A DNA stretch of 22,206 nt from a virus. The position numbers and the translations under genes were made by a program. The notes beneath the pieces were generated by a model that saw only the letters and a program-made list of their open reading frames with translations, was not told the origin of the DNA and did not search any database. Each line of letters begins with the position of its first letter. The first letter of the stretch is position 1. Of the stretch, positions 11,926 through 19,155 are shown piece by piece. The stretch lies in the IMG/VR virus record IMGVR_UViG_3300050821_010980, positions 1 through 22,206 of that record, one strand, 5' to 3'.

Positions 11926-13055
11926 CGATCTACTTTCAGGACGAGTCGATCACCGTTTATCACGGTGATTGCCGCGACGTTCTACCGACGCTGCCCGATC
12001 AATCCGTCGACGCTATCTGCACCGACCCGCCGTATGAACTGAATTTTATGAACCGCGCCTGGGATGCAACTGGTGTTGCGTTCGACGTCGGGGTGTGGCG
12101 CGAATGCCTGCGCGTGCTGAAGCCGGGCGCACATTTGGTGGCGTTCGGAGGCACGCGGACCTGGCACCGGTTGGCGGTGGCGATCGAGGACTCAGGTTTT
12201 GAGATTCGCGACAATCTGGCGTGGCTGTACGGTTCAGGTTTCACAAAAAGCATGGATGTGTCTATGGCTATCGATAAGGCCGCCGGCGCGGAGCGCGAGG
12301 TTATCAGCGAACGCCGAAACCAGCCCACCTTCGACATAGATAAGCAAGCTGGGGGCGGCTGGGCCGGTGGGGTGATACGCAAAACGGCACCGGCCACCGA
12401 CGACGCTAAACGGTGGAACGGGTGGGGGACACATCTGAAGCCGTCATTCGAACCAATCGTGTTGGCGCGCAAACCGTTCCGAACATCAGTTGCGGATAAC
12501 GTGCTGAAGCACGGCACCGGGGCGATCCACATTGATGCCTGCCGGATCCCTGCCACCGATAGTCAGTTGGCGGAAAAGTATGCGAGTGTGCAGAACGCCG
12601 GACCGCGTGACAACAGTGTGTACGGCGGCGACGATCGGGACCGCGCCGGGGCCGAGCCGCACCCGGCGGGCAGGTTCCCGCCGAACGCGCTGCTAGATGC
12701 GCACACCGCCGTGGAGCTGGATGACCAGTCCTACAACGATGACGGCGGGGCTTCACGCTTCTTCCCCGTGTTCAAGTACACAGCGAAAGCGCCAACGTCT
12801 GAACGCCCAAACGTGGACGGAATGAAACACCCCACCGTCAAACCGCTGGAAGTCATGAAATGGCTGGTCAAGCTTGTGACCCCGCCGCACGGTGTGGTGC
12901 TGGACCCGTTCGCCGGCACAGGCACCACCGCCGAAGCGTGCATCCACGAACACAAACACGCCATCATGATCGAGAAAAAAGCGAGCTACCTGCCGCTGAT
13001 TAAAGCCCGGCTGGGTAAGCCGATGGAGATCGGATTCGACTTCGACGCGATCTGA
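11922..13055 (+). CDS. DNA methyltransferase, beta-class (N6-adenine or N4-cytosine)
   Basis: The order of motifs is that of beta-class amino-methyltransferases: catalytic motif IV (TDPPYEL, D35-P-P-Y38) near the N-terminus, a long central target-recognition region, and the AdoMet-binding motif I (LDPFAGTGTT at 327-336) near the C-terminus, preceded by HPTVKPLEVM. DPPY is more usual for adenine-N6 enzymes. No cognate restriction enzyme is adjacent, so it looks like an orphan methylase that may guard phage DNA. The GTG at 11922 overlaps the preceding stop by four bases. Its last 56 bases are antisense to the 3' end of the leftward gene at 13000-13641. Confidence 0.9.
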   Translation: MTIYFQDESITVYHGDCRDVLPTLPDQSVDAICTDPPYELNFMNRAWDATGVAFDVGVWRECLRVLKPGAHLVAFGGTRTWHRLAVAIEDSGFEIRDNLAWLYGSGFTKSMDVSMAIDKAAGAEREVISERRNQPTFDIDKQAGGGWAGGVIRKTAPATDDAKRWNGWGTHLKPSFEPIVLARKPFRTSVADNVLKHGTGAIHIDACRIPATDSQLAEKYASVQNAGPRDNSVYGGDDRDRAGAEPHPAGRFPPNALLDAHTAVELDDQSYNDDGGASRFFPVFKYTAKAPTSERPNVDGMKHPTVKPLEVMKWLVKLVTPPHGVVLDPFAGTGTTAEACIHEHKHAIMIEKKASYLPLIKARLGKPMEIGFDFDAI

Positions 13056-13641
13056 GGACCTCACGGTTCTCGGCCAGCATCAGTTTGAACTGTTCCGGTT
13101 CGGCGTGCACAGCGATGGTGCCGCGGTCCCACCACACGATCCTGGTCCGGTGGGCGTCGCTGGGGTATGCGGTGGCGGGTATCTGCGCGGCCACGACGCC
13201 TCCGGAGGATCGCCACTGCTCTAAGACGTGTTCCCCTGAGGTGGCCATGACGAACCGGACACCGAGCAGTGTCATCATGGGCAGCGCGGTGCGGGCCAGG
13301 GCCGCGGTCAGCGCCCGACTCTCGTGGTCTGTCCAGGCGGTTTTTGCTTCTACGACGCCGAAGGGGATCCGGTTGGCGATCATCTTGCGCAGCTCAGCGC
13401 GCCCCGGGTTGCCTGCCCATTCGTCAAGTGCGTGGGAATCCTCGGGTGAGCTTAGCGGACCGACGACGCGGGTGCCTCCTACCATCTGTCCGTCGGTCGC
13501 GGCGAAAAACAGCGCCGTGTCGGAGCCGTCCTCTATCGCGTCGAAATCCAGTACCCGCTCCAGCCCGTGCCTGCGGTAGCTGCGTCGCGCACCTTTGAGG
13601 TACTGATCCCACAGATCCGGCTCAGCGTGCGGGGTGGCCAC
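13000..13641 (-). CDS. GNAT/autoinducer-synthase-like acyltransferase
   Basis: The pattern ARRSYRRHG, then FDAIEDGSDTALFF, then GQMVGGTRVVGPL, then later FGVVEAKTAW and TLLGVRFVMATS resembles the acyltransferase fold shared by LuxI-type homoserine-lactone synthases, FeeM-like N-acyl amino acid synthases and related actinobacterial proteins (Y-R-x-x-x(G), D-x-x-E-x-D, GG-x-R). About 213 residues fits. It is the only leftward gene between two rightward blocks and ends antisense to the methyltransferase. The start is uncertain: GTG at 13641 has TTTAAT four bases upstream, as for a leaderless transcript; an in-frame GTG at 13746 is possible. The product and substrate are unknown. Confidence 0.55.
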   Translation of the reverse strand: MATPHAEPDLWDQYLKGARRSYRRHGLERVLDFDAIEDGSDTALFFAATDGQMVGGTRVVGPLSSPEDSHALDEWAGNPGRAELRKMIANRIPFGVVEAKTAWTDHESRALTAALARTALPMMTLLGVRFVMATSGEHVLEQWRSSGGVVAAQIPATAYPSDAHRTRIVWWDRGTIAVHAEPEQFKLMLAENREVLRSRRSRIRSPSAYPAGL

Positions 13642-13738
13642 GGTGATTAAACATCCGGTCGCCTGATCGCGCCAGCTGGTCTTTAGTGTTCGGCGTGCCG
13701 CGCATTGTGCACCGGAAAATGCAGGATTTACTACCGGT
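13642..13738. promoter_or_regulatory. Divergent intergenic region with possible -10 (TTTAAT)
   Basis: These 97 bases separate the leftward acyltransferase-like gene from the rightward microprotein. On the minus strand TTTAAT (plus-strand 13646-13651) lies four bases before the GTG start, close enough for leaderless initiation, common in actinomycetes. No matching -35 is visible. Confidence 0.35.
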
Positions 13739-13858
13739 ATGGACACCGACGGATTGCATGTTGACCTCGCCGGTTCAATGCGGCCAGCACTCCAATGCGC
13801 CGCGGCTACAGCATTCATATTCTTCCTCGGCCTTCTCATCGGAAGCTACCGGAAATGA
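13739..13858 (+). CDS. Single-pass membrane microprotein (39 aa)
   Basis: After a short polar N-terminus the last two-thirds is hydrophobic (ALQCAAATAFIFFLGLLI), ending SYRK. The stop overlaps the following ATG by four bases, which supports it. No strong ribosome binding site is seen. Function is unknown. Confidence 0.55.
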   Translation: MDTDGLHVDLAGSMRPALQCAAATAFIFFLGLLIGSYRK

Positions 13859-14103
13859 GGTGCCGCCACTGCGGGCACCAAGCCGAGCAGCACGACGATT
13901 CCGGAGCTTGCATTGTGCGCGTCCTAACAGGATGGAACGAAGACATAAAGTACTTTACCGGTGAACGTTTGTGCGGGTGTCAACAGTATTCTGGACGGTA
14001 TGAAGCAACCAGCGACGACACCGGCTGCCCGCACGAGGTGACACCGGATTCCACGCGCTGCGTGCATTGCGGTCGGACCGTCCTGAAGGAGAAGAATGAT
14101 TAA
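13855..14103 (+). CDS. Double zinc-knuckle protein (82 aa)
   Basis: The N-terminal module is CRHCGHQAEQHDD ... ERLCGCQQY and the C-terminal module is GCPH ... RCVHCGRT, giving two four-ligand metal sites. The first module (C-x-C-GH...HD...C-x-C) is also found in the 47-aa gene at 17261. The stop overlaps the start of the intein-containing glycosyltransferase by 8 bases. The role is unknown. Confidence 0.7.
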   Translation: MRCRHCGHQAEQHDDSGACIVRVLTGWNEDIKYFTGERLCGCQQYSGRYEATSDDTGCPHEVTPDSTRCVHCGRTVLKEKND

Positions 14104-15976
14104 AGCGACGGTGTGCATTCCGTGGAGGCCGTCGCCATCCAGGTTGAAGCCGTACGAGAAGGTCCGCCAATATTGGGCGGAAAATTTCCCGGACTGGGAA
14201 GTTGTCACCGCCGACTCTGACACTGAAATCTTCTCGTTGTCGCAGGCCCGGAACAACGCGTGCCGGCAGGCGACAACAGGCGTTGTTGTTTTCTGCGACG
14301 CCGACACCATCCCACCCACCGAAGGTGTGATCACCGCGGTCAACGACCCGGTAGGAATCACGTGGCCCCACAAAATTTGGCGACTCATCCCGCCGGAGTA
14401 CGCCGAAAAACCGTTCGAAGAATTCCCCGACGCGAGAATCTTGGTGGAACACCCCAACGGTTTGGGCGGGGTGATGGTGTGCACCACCGAAGAGTTCTGG
14501 CGTCTCGGCGGGCAGCCCGAAGAGTTCTGCGTCGATGACGAGACCGAAATCCTCACCGACCGGGGCTGGAAACGGCGCACAACGGTCGTTGCCGGCGACC
14601 TGGTGCTGACGCTGAACCATGCCACGGGGATGAGCGAATGGCAGCCTATTCAGAAAGTCAATATCTATCCAGGTGTCCGCGAGATGCTGCAGATCGAGAG
14701 CAAAACGCACTCCTCTCTGACAACGATGAACCACCGTTGGCCGGTCGAACGAACCTGGCTGGTAAACCAGGTCGGGAAAAAACAATTCCAACGCAGCCGC
14801 CGAGACTGGGCAACATCGGAGAAGTTCCAGCGGGAGGACTATGTGCCTATCGCCGCGCCCTGCGCCGACCTTCCCGTGGAACCAAAGTTCACAGACGGAC
14901 TCGTTGAGAGCGTGGCATGGTTTTACACCGAAGGCTGCATCTCGCGCTTGCAGAGTGGTTACGGACGATCTGTGACGATTTCCCAATCCCTCACAGCGAA
15001 CCCCGATCACTGTGACCGAATCCGGTCGGCGCTTACTCGAGCGTTCGGCCCTGCTTCTGAGATGTTCGTGCGCCGTTGCGGGCGTTCCGCGGCGCAACCT
15101 CCGCACTGGCGTGAACGGCAGCGTACCGGAATCGTTGAATTCTCCCTTAACGCCGAAGCTGGGGAGATACTTCAGCAACACGCACCGAACCGCGTCCCGT
15201 CGCATGAGTTCCTACTTTCGCTGACAAGAGCGCAACTGGAACTGTTCGTCCAGGCATCCATTTTCGCCGACGGTCATGAGCGCCCCCGTAACTATGAGCG
15301 TAATTTTTCGCAGAAGGACCCGGCGGCGGCAGAAGCTTTCCAGTTCGCCTGCATCCTCGCCGGCTACGCTACGTCTTCCGTCGCGCAACCCGTAATACCA
15401 AAATACGGCTACGGCATGACCTCAGTTTCGATCCGGCAGCAACGCCGGTTCAAGTTGTCAAAGGGCCGTCACGAGAGGGTCCTCCACACCGGAATTGTTT
15501 GGTGCCCAACAACCGAAAACGGAACGTGGCTGGCCCGCCGACACGGAAAGTCCTACTTTACCGGCAATTCCGGTTGGGGCCATGAGGACCGGGCTTTCCA
15601 CATGGTGGCGATGACTTTGTCCAGTTTCCGGCGCATCGGCGGTGTCGCCTACTCCATCGAACACAACGAGCGACTCCGGGTGGCGGACTCCCCCGAATGG
15701 CACCGCGACTCCAAACGCAACGAAGCACTGGTCAAACCGTACGAAATCGCGAACAACAAGCCGTGGCTGATGCGTGAGTTGCTGAAGATCCGCTACGAAG
15801 AACGCGAGGCGGGAGGCGACTGGCGTCAACGCGCCGGCCTGAACGAAACCGACCCGATCCGCCGTGAACTGTTCGGACCGAAACCTAGACCAGCGCCGCA
15901 GCAGCCCAAATCGGACTGGAAACAACGCTGGACGTCCACCGAAAACGACCCACTGGTCGGGCGATACAAGTCGTGA
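14096..15976 (+). CDS. Glycosyltransferase family 2 interrupted by an intein (626 aa precursor)
   Basis: Removing residues 145-491 leaves a 279-residue GT-A enzyme: VCIPWRPSPSRLKPY at the N-terminus, SLSQARNNACRQA (donor-binding helix) at 48-60, CDADTIPP (DxD metal site, D68-D70), and, directly after the insertion, GWGHEDRAF, the galactosyltransferase-like acceptor motif. Residue 144 is Phe and the first C-extein residue is Ser, the right nucleophile for splicing. The tail is rich in Arg/Lys and Trp. Until the intein splices, the active-site motif is separated from the donor half, so activity probably depends on splicing. Substrates are unknown. Confidence 0.85.
   Translation: MIKATVCIPWRPSPSRLKPYEKVRQYWAENFPDWEVVTADSDTEIFSLSQARNNACRQATTGVVVFCDADTIPPTEGVITAVNDPVGITWPHKIWRLIPPEYAEKPFEEFPDARILVEHPNGLGGVMVCTTEEFWRLGGQPEEFCVDDETEILTDRGWKRRTTVVAGDLVLTLNHATGMSEWQPIQKVNIYPGVREMLQIESKTHSSLTTMNHRWPVERTWLVNQVGKKQFQRSRRDWATSEKFQREDYVPIAAPCADLPVEPKFTDGLVESVAWFYTEGCISRLQSGYGRSVTISQSLTANPDHCDRIRSALTRAFGPASEMFVRRCGRSAAQPPHWRERQRTGIVEFSLNAEAGEILQQHAPNRVPSHEFLLSLTRAQLELFVQASIFADGHERPRNYERNFSQKDPAAAEAFQFACILAGYATSSVAQPVIPKYGYGMTSVSIRQQRRFKLSKGRHERVLHTGIVWCPTTENGTWLARRHGKSYFTGNSGWGHEDRAFHMVAMTLSSFRRIGGVAYSIEHNERLRVADSPEWHRDSKRNEALVKPYEIANNKPWLMRELLKIRYEEREAGGDWRQRAGLNETDPIRRELFGPKPRPAPQQPKSDWKQRWTSTENDPLVGRYKS
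14528..15568 (+). mobile_element. Intein with degenerate LAGLIDADG endonuclease in glycosyltransferase (347 aa)
   Basis: It starts with Cys145 and block A (CVDDETEILTDRGW), has block B TTMNH (T210, H213), and ends FTGN followed by extein Ser, so it is class 1. The penultimate residue is Gly where His is usual, a variant seen in some phage inteins. Two LAGLIDADG-like helices are present: SVAWFYTEG at 272-280 and LFVQASIFADG at 383-393. In the first, the catalytic acid is Glu rather than Asp; the second keeps ADG. The intein may have a weakened or lost endonuclease but a working splicing domain. Confidence 0.85.
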
Positions 15977-16155
15977 GCAATCCGCCGCCCGACCCGCCGC
16001 GTGAGCTCGGCCCGCGGGTGTTCTTCGTGGCGTTGGACGGCACCGGGCATATAGGTAACCTGATAGACGCCCCGTACACGGAGTGGGCGGTCATCCACAC
16101 CGACGACCGCAGCTTGTGGACTGTGCCGGCTGACCGGGTGATCTGCGAAATTTAG
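15973..16155 (+). CDS. Hypothetical protein, GTG start (60 aa)
   Basis: The family is not recognised. A proline-rich start (NPPPDPPRELGPR) is followed by beta-like segments (VFFVALDGTGHIGNL) and ends VPADRVICEI. The GTG overlaps the glycosyltransferase stop by four bases. Its stop overlaps the convergent stop of the next leftward gene by 3 bases. The last 16 bases are repeated at 16378. Confidence 0.65.
   Translation: MSNPPPDPPRELGPRVFFVALDGTGHIGNLIDAPYTEWAVIHTDDRSLWTVPADRVICEI
16138..16153. repeat. 16-bp direct repeat, left copy
   Basis: GTGATCTGCGAAATTT recurs at 16378-16393 with one mismatch (GTGATCTGCAAAATTT), exactly 240 bases away. The left copy encodes VICEI at the end of the plus-strand gene. 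The pair brackets the leftward gene at 16152-16388. Confidence 0.7.
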
Positions 16156-16388
16156 GCCACGTCCACAATTTGGTCAGCTTTCCAGACGAACGTGGATAAC
16201 GCGTCGTCGGTGTCGGCTTGTGGGTGGCCCAGGTTACGCGCCACCAGTGTGGTGACACCTTTCTCTGTGCGCGTCGATTCGATCATGCCGATGCCTATGA
16301 CTTTTTCGCCGACCGTCACGTCGATCAGTCGCTTCAGCGTAGGCGTAACCCCGGTTATCAGCAGCGTTCCCCTAGGTGTGATCTGCAA
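16152..16388 (-). CDS. Hypothetical beta-rich protein, TTG start (78 aa)
   Basis: It is predicted soluble and beta-rich (GTLLITGVTPTLKRLIDVTV, GVTTLVARNLG). No in-frame ATG or GTG comes before the TTG at 16388, which overlaps the preceding gene by 31 bases. It is co-directional with and downstream of the secreted microprotein, so both probably use the promoter at 16635-16664. The 3' end overlaps the convergent rightward gene. Function is unknown. Confidence 0.6.
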   Translation of the reverse strand: MQITPRGTLLITGVTPTLKRLIDVTVGEKVIGIGMIESTRTEKGVTTLVARNLGHPQADTDDALSTFVWKADQIVDVA

Positions 16389-16564
16389 AATTTGGGCATC
16401 TTGGCCAATAGGTGGCAGTGGGACGGGCCGCCGTGCGGGTGGGTGGACACGGTGGTGACTGTGCCGGTGAAGTCGGGGGTGTCCGCTTTGGCTACTGCCC
16501 CGAATGTGATTCCTGCTGCCCAGGCCGCGGCGACGGCGACGGCGAGTTTGGTGGCTTTTCTCAT
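16358..16564 (-). CDS. Small secreted Cys/His protein (68 aa)
   Basis: The N-terminus is a classic signal peptide: MRKATK, a hydrophobic core (LAVAVAAAWAAGITFGAV) and AKA as cleavage site before residue 28. The mature part is about 41 residues with three Cys and several His in the last 30 (HPHGGPSHCHLL, KFCRSH). No lipobox is seen, so it should be released or periplasmic. GGAG precedes the ATG by 5 bases. It is transcribed opposite to the surrounding late genes from its own promoter, as expected for a moron-type gene expressed from a prophage. Confidence 0.75.
   Translation of the reverse strand: MRKATKLAVAVAAAWAAGITFGAVAKADTPDFTGTVTTVSTHPHGGPSHCHLLAKMPKFCRSHLGERC
16378..16393. repeat. 16-bp direct repeat, right copy
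   Basis: GTGATCTGCAAAATTT matches 16138-16153 at 15 of 16 positions. It lies over the start codon of the leftward gene. Read in the plus frame it echoes the VICEI codons of the upstream gene (VICKI). Confidence 0.7.
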
Positions 16565-16634
16565 GGATGCTCCTTTATGACGGGCGGCGGCGTATTCATG
16601 GGTGACACGGGTCCGATGGCCGCCCGGTACCTAA

Positions 16635-16664
16635 ATTATATCCCATCCCACTGGCACCTGTCTA
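16635..16664 (-). promoter_or_regulatory. Sigma-70-like promoter, leftward
   Basis: On the minus strand TAGACA (plus 16659-16664) and TATAAT (plus 16635-16640) are separated by 18 bases, matching the -35 consensus at 5 of 6 positions and the -10 at 6 of 6. Transcription would start near 16628 and leave a 5' leader of about 64 bases before the ATG at 16564. It is the clearest promoter in the window. Confidence 0.75.
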
Positions 16665-16733
16665 GTCGGTGGACCAGTCGAAACGACACGCCGACACCGG
16701 GAAATAGTTAGATTCACTCGCTAACTTGCGATC

Positions 16734-17264
16734 ATGTTCATTATGGACGACCAGCCGCTACCCCGCAAAAGGACTGGGCCAAAGCCCGGCGGGAAGAAAC
16801 CCGCCGAAACAAAAGAAGAACGCGAACAGCGGAACGTAATCATTTTTCAACGATTCCTCGCCGGCCATTCCGAACGCGAAATAGGCCGATCCGTGGGCCT
16901 CACCGGCCAGCGTGTCCACCAAATCATCCAAGCGGAATTGAAGAACGCTGCACGTCACCGCGACCTTCTCACCAACGAAGCCCTCGCCGTTTACACCACC
17001 CGCCTCGAAACTCTGCTCAAAGCTGTTTGGCCGAAAGTCCTCGCCCAGGACCTCAAAGCGGTTGAGGTTGCGCGCCGCCTGATGGAACAGCAAGCCCGCT
17101 TGTACGACTTCCAGGAGCAGCCTTCCGCTATCCCGCCGATCGCCGAGCAGGAGCTGTTGGATGACGTGGACGGCAAGGGCCAGCCGGTGGACGAGTTGAC
17201 CCGATTCAGGATGAAACACCGCCGCCCGGCGGACGACGACCCCGGGGACGCGGGTGCGGTGTGA
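16734..17264 (+). CDS. terS: Terminase small subunit
   Basis: The protein is 176 residues. A basic Pro/Lys/Arg-rich N-terminus (RKRTGPKPGGKK) is followed by a helix-turn-helix at about 41-70 (GHSEREIGRSVGLTGQRVHQ) typical of DNA-recognition domains of small terminases, and then a long helical segment that oligomerises. The acidic tail (DDDPGDAGAV) ends at the TGA overlapped by the next GTG. Its role is to recognise the packaging site and regulate TerL. Position just before a large terminase supports the call. The ATG at 16743 is a possible alternative start; neither has a strong ribosome binding site. Confidence 0.8.
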   Translation: MFIMDDQPLPRKRTGPKPGGKKPAETKEEREQRNVIIFQRFLAGHSEREIGRSVGLTGQRVHQIIQAELKNAARHRDLLTNEALAVYTTRLETLLKAVWPKVLAQDLKAVEVARRLMEQQARLYDFQEQPSAIPPIAEQELLDDVDGKGQPVDELTRFRMKHRRPADDDPGDAGAV

Positions 17265-17404
17265 TCTGCGGCTGCGGCCACGAACTCGTCTTACACGACG
17301 AAGACGGGGTGTGCGTGGCGCTGATTATCACATTAAACACCTGGTCGCCTGGATGCGGCTGCCTCGAATTCCGGCAACAAACCGAGAAAGAAAAAGATAA
17401 GTGA
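17261..17404 (+). CDS. Zinc-knuckle microprotein between terminase genes (47 aa)
   Basis: GTGA overlaps on both sides (with TerS and with TerL) establish the frame. The module CGCGHELVLHDEDGVC ... CGCLEF has the same C-x-C-GH-x(n)-HD...C-x-C layout as the N-terminal module in the gene at 13855. The Lys-rich end (TEKEKDK) is polar. A role in packaging is possible from position only. Confidence 0.65.
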   Translation: MICGCGHELVLHDEDGVCVALIITLNTWSPGCGCLEFRQQTEKEKDK

Positions 17405-19155
17405 CTGCGATGTTGCAGCGAGAATTAACTCCCGGGATGGGGAGTATGTTGCCGCGGGTCTTCACGCCGCCGCTCGAGCACCACATCAACCCTCCGAAAG
17501 GAACATTAACCGCCCACGCGGTCGGCTACGGATCGGGACGCGATATGAGCGGAGGGTCCGGAGTCCGGGTTTATGACCCGGAAACAGAATGCTTATGCGG
17601 CTGCGGACTAACCCCGCAAACATCGTGGGGATTCGACGCCAACTCATTCTCCAAACACGTCCTCGGATGGAAACTCCTACCCTATCAGCAATGGCTCAAC
17701 ATTCACGCCCTGGAAAAAGACGACACCGACGGCGGGTTCCGTTTCAAAATTCTGGTCGTCCTCATCTCACGCCAGCAAGGGAAAACGTATTGGCTCAAAC
17801 AGCTGGGATTGTGGCGGCTGTTCGTCAACGCCCGCGGCAACGCTAACCGCGTCACCCCCGGCGCGAGATTAGCGTTGATCGCCGCGCAGAACCTGCAGTA
17901 CGCCGAAGGTGTGTTAAAAGACGTGGTAGACGAGATCCGTGACAGCTCGTCTCTATCTAAAGAGCTGATCAACCACCGCGTCACCAACGGTAACCACCGC
18001 GCAATCTTAACTAACCGCCGTTATTGGCGCGCAGCGACCGCTTCCCGTAAAGGAGGCCGGTCGCTGTCCGTCGATATCGCGATGCTCGATGAGTTACGTG
18101 AACACGTCACCACCGACGCGTGGGACGCCATCGCCCCCACCACCCTGGTGCGCCCATTCTCCCAAGTGGTGTGCACCAGCAACGCAGGCGACGTCCGCAG
18201 CATCGTTTTGAGGGACTTACGGGACGGAGCTATCCGCAATATAGAAGCCGGCGACACGCAGAGCACGCGTACAGGGTTATTCGAGTGGTCCGTGCCCGAT
18301 AATGTCGACCCGCGCGACGAAACATATTGGCACATGGCCAATCCCGCGCTCGGACATCTTAACAACTTCAAACTGTCAGACCTGCGTTCAATGTTCGAGT
18401 CGATGCAATACCGAAACCTTCCAGGATTTCAGACCGAGCACCTTTGTCAGTGGGTTGATGCGCTTAAACCCGGTATTCTTCCGGCTGAGCACTGGGCGCT
18501 CACCAAAGACACCGCGAGCCGCCGATCTTTGGGGGCGACGATTTACGCCGGCCTGGACGTCAACTACGAACGGTCCCGTGCGTTCGTCAGCATCGCCGCC
18601 CGCCGCGACGACGGCAACCTCCATGTTGAGGTGGTGCACGCCGCCCGCGGCACCGACTGGATAATCCCGTGGCTCAAACAACGCAAAGAAACGTGGCTGA
18701 CGGGAATAGCGGTGCAGAAAACCGGTGCCCCATCATCGGGGATGATCGAAGATTTGCGCCGCGCCGGAATTCCGGTAGTCGAATGGGGTCCAGGTATTGA
18801 AGTCTCTGGTGGTAGCGGCATGTTTTTCGACCAAATTGTTGAACACAAAATTTTTCACCGCCCCGCGCCGGTATTAGATCGGGCGGCGGCTTCCGGCGTG
18901 TCGCGCAATGTTGGAGAGGGCTGGGTGTTTGATCGTCGTAACAGCCCGGTTGATGTTTCGCCGCTAATTGCGTGCGTTGCAGCGGCCTGGCTGGCGAACC
19001 AGCCGGCTGCTAACCCGCCCGCCGTCCATTCCTGGCCGGACGACGACACCATGCGGGAATGGGAGCAGGAAGGCGCAGAGAAGTTCAAAGAGGGCCGCCC
19101 GCCCAACCGGTCGGCGCTAGACGAGATCGAAGGGATGTCCTGGTGGACCAGGTAA
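17401..19155 (+). CDS. terL: Terminase large subunit (584 aa)
   Basis: This is the ATPase/nuclease motor that packages DNA. An N-terminal CLCGCG element lies at 64-69. Walker A SRQQGKT at 123-129 is followed by the Walker B pair D230/E231 (VDIAMLDEL). The nuclease domain begins at the RNase H-like strand IYAGLDVN (381-388, catalytic D386), and the length is normal. The GTG at 17401 overlaps the preceding stop by four bases; an internal ATG at 17410 is an alternative. It matches the family used by HK97-type siphoviruses. No frameshift or intein is seen. Confidence 0.9.
   Translation: MTAMLQRELTPGMGSMLPRVFTPPLEHHINPPKGTLTAHAVGYGSGRDMSGGSGVRVYDPETECLCGCGLTPQTSWGFDANSFSKHVLGWKLLPYQQWLNIHALEKDDTDGGFRFKILVVLISRQQGKTYWLKQLGLWRLFVNARGNANRVTPGARLALIAAQNLQYAEGVLKDVVDEIRDSSSLSKELINHRVTNGNHRAILTNRRYWRAATASRKGGRSLSVDIAMLDELREHVTTDAWDAIAPTTLVRPFSQVVCTSNAGDVRSIVLRDLRDGAIRNIEAGDTQSTRTGLFEWSVPDNVDPRDETYWHMANPALGHLNNFKLSDLRSMFESMQYRNLPGFQTEHLCQWVDALKPGILPAEHWALTKDTASRRSLGATIYAGLDVNYERSRAFVSIAARRDDGNLHVEVVHAARGTDWIIPWLKQRKETWLTGIAVQKTGAPSSGMIEDLRRAGIPVVEWGPGIEVSGGSGMFFDQIVEHKIFHRPAPVLDRAAASGVSRNVGEGWVFDRRNSPVDVSPLIACVAAAWLANQPAANPPAVHSWPDDDTMREWEQEGAEKFKEGRPPNRSALDEIEGMSWWTR

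Noticed and set aside
13085-13598. Rightward open frames opposite the acyltransferase-like gene
   Set aside because: They are antisense shadows. The leftward frame shows a recognisable protein pattern, whereas these are low-complexity.
14260-15224. Rightward and leftward open frames inside the split glycosyltransferase
   Set aside because: Shadows of the 626-codon frame, which has continuous intein and extein motifs.
15458-16100. Leftward open frames over the glycosyltransferase C-extein
   Set aside because: They oppose a well-supported coding frame and encode no recognisable motif.
17401-19155. Intein or frameshift in the large terminase
   Set aside because: The ATPase and nuclease motifs are collinear with normal spacing and no splicing blocks are present.
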